A DNA stretch of 44,397 bases, from the NCBI GenBank assembly GCA_012034595.1, contig JAAUPE010000050.1, forward strand, positions 1 through 44,397, read 5' to 3'. The notes beneath the pieces are model-generated. The model searched no databases. It saw only the letters and a program-made list of their open reading frames with translations, and was not told the origin of the DNA. This DNA comes from Calothrix sp. CSU_2_0. GTDB taxonomy: Bacteria; Cyanobacteriota; Cyanobacteriia; Cyanobacteriales; Nostocaceae. Positions within the stretch are counted from its first letter, which is position 1, and each line of letters begins with the position of its first letter. The position numbers and the translations under genes were made by a program. This document shows positions 43,821 through 44,397 of this stretch, in pieces.

Positions 43821-44397
43821 ATTGCAATTTAAAATAATCCCTATCAGGGATTGAAACGAGATGGTATGACAGACATACCTGATCCTTATGATTGCAATTT
43901 AAAATAATCCCTATCAGGGATTGAAACATATACCGCTAGAGGACAAGCTGAAATCAAGGGTATTGCAATTTAAAATAATCCCTATCAGGGATTGAAACGG
44001 GTAGCGTGGAGATATTTGCCGAAAGCAGCATAACTTCCATTGCAATTTAAAATAATCCCTATCAGGGATTGAAACATTTTTTCTGCCTCTTTATTAAAAA
44101 GAATTTTTGAATTGCAATTTAAAATAATCCCTATCAGGGATTGAAACAAGAAAGCGGCTGAAAGCTATGTACACATCCATGTATTGCAATTTAAAATAAT
44201 CCCTATCAGGGATTGAAACTTTTTTTTGGGATAATCTTATTATAAGCTCATCATTGCAATTTAAAATAATCCCTATCAGGGATTGAAACATAAATATTCG
44301 GCGAAAAAACTTCATTGAATTGATTGCAATTTAAAATAATCCCTATCAGGGATTGAAACAAAAATTGATTCACTCTCTGCCGAGAAAGAGAAAAATT
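43821..44397 (+). CRISPR. Type I-D CRISPR array, eight visible repeats, continues beyond the window
   Basis: 37-base identical repeats (ATTGCAAT...ATTGAAAC, with AATCCCT-ATC-AGGGATT stem) start at 43821, 43891, 43962, 44039, 44111, 44183, 44253 and 44323. Spacers are 33, 34, 40, 35, 35, 33 and 33 bases. The final ATT (44395-44397) may open a ninth repeat, giving a 35-base eighth spacer. The handle orientation and the leader at the left show plus-strand transcription and new spacers next to 43857. All repeats are perfect, as expected of the active leader end. Confidence 0.98.

Noticed and set aside
44094-44315. 73-codon minus-strand frame
   Set aside because: It is a translation of CRISPR repeats (recurring SIPDRDYFKLQ).

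Overview
The window reads as chromosome of a filamentous, probably heterocyst-forming cyanobacterium (Nostocales-like). Evidence: a psbA gene, Psb32, an orange carotenoid protein with its fluorescence recovery protein, a CcbP-type calcium-binding protein, a devBCA-type exporter, sucrose-phosphate phosphatase, many GCGATCGC (HIP1) octamers, AT-rich coding, and heptamer short tandem repeats (GGAATTA/GTTAGGA type) in many gene gaps. No tRNA or rRNA gene was seen.

Layout. 1-6741: psbA (D1), the tldD/pmbA peptidase pair, then a nucleoside hydrolase and ribokinase on the minus strand, which suit ribose salvage. 6742-15321: CcbP, a patatin-like lipase, a secreted DUF3352 protein, a REC-PAS-GGDEF regulator, folB, a DUF4346 protein and psb32, separated by repeat-rich gaps. 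15865-17268: a GH5-CBM2 glycosidase. 17704-21949: a TetR regulator followed by a DevB-DevC-DevA exporter operon. 22029-27422: an Rpn-family nuclease, bioF, spp-ruvA (ATGA overlap) and xseA-xseB. 27775-29250: ocp and frp.

29492-44397 is a type I-D CRISPR-Cas locus: a divergent WYL regulator, a tiny ORF coupled by ATGA to cas3', cas10d, csc2, csc1, cas6, cas4, cas1, cas2, a leader, and an array of eight visible 37-bp repeats that runs off the window. Cas10d carries the HD nuclease and Cas3' is helicase only, as in I-D.

The most interesting part is an island inserted between cas3' and cas10d (32916-34696). It holds a degenerate two-repeat mini-array on the minus strand. Its spacer-like segment matches 15 of the first 17 positions, including positions 1-10, of a site about 70 bp away. 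That site is preceded by GTT, a type I-D PAM, and overlaps a TATAAT box on the plus strand. A second, weaker GTT-flanked copy lies 26 bp upstream. This is the architecture of CreA-type antitoxin or regulatory crRNA-like RNAs, in which Cascade guided by a degenerate crRNA represses a nearby promoter. Downstream lie a short unannotated transcript region, a 65-residue winged-helix-like protein, a structured 150-base element and a YhcG/DUF1016 PD-(D/E)XK nuclease. A second insertion, an antisense gene of unknown function, sits between csc1 and cas6.

Five genes (devB, devA, xseB, cas3', csc1) are each split by a one-base change in or next to a short homopolymer. I think sequencing error is likelier than five real mutations, but this must be settled before calling the exporter or the CRISPR interference machinery dead.
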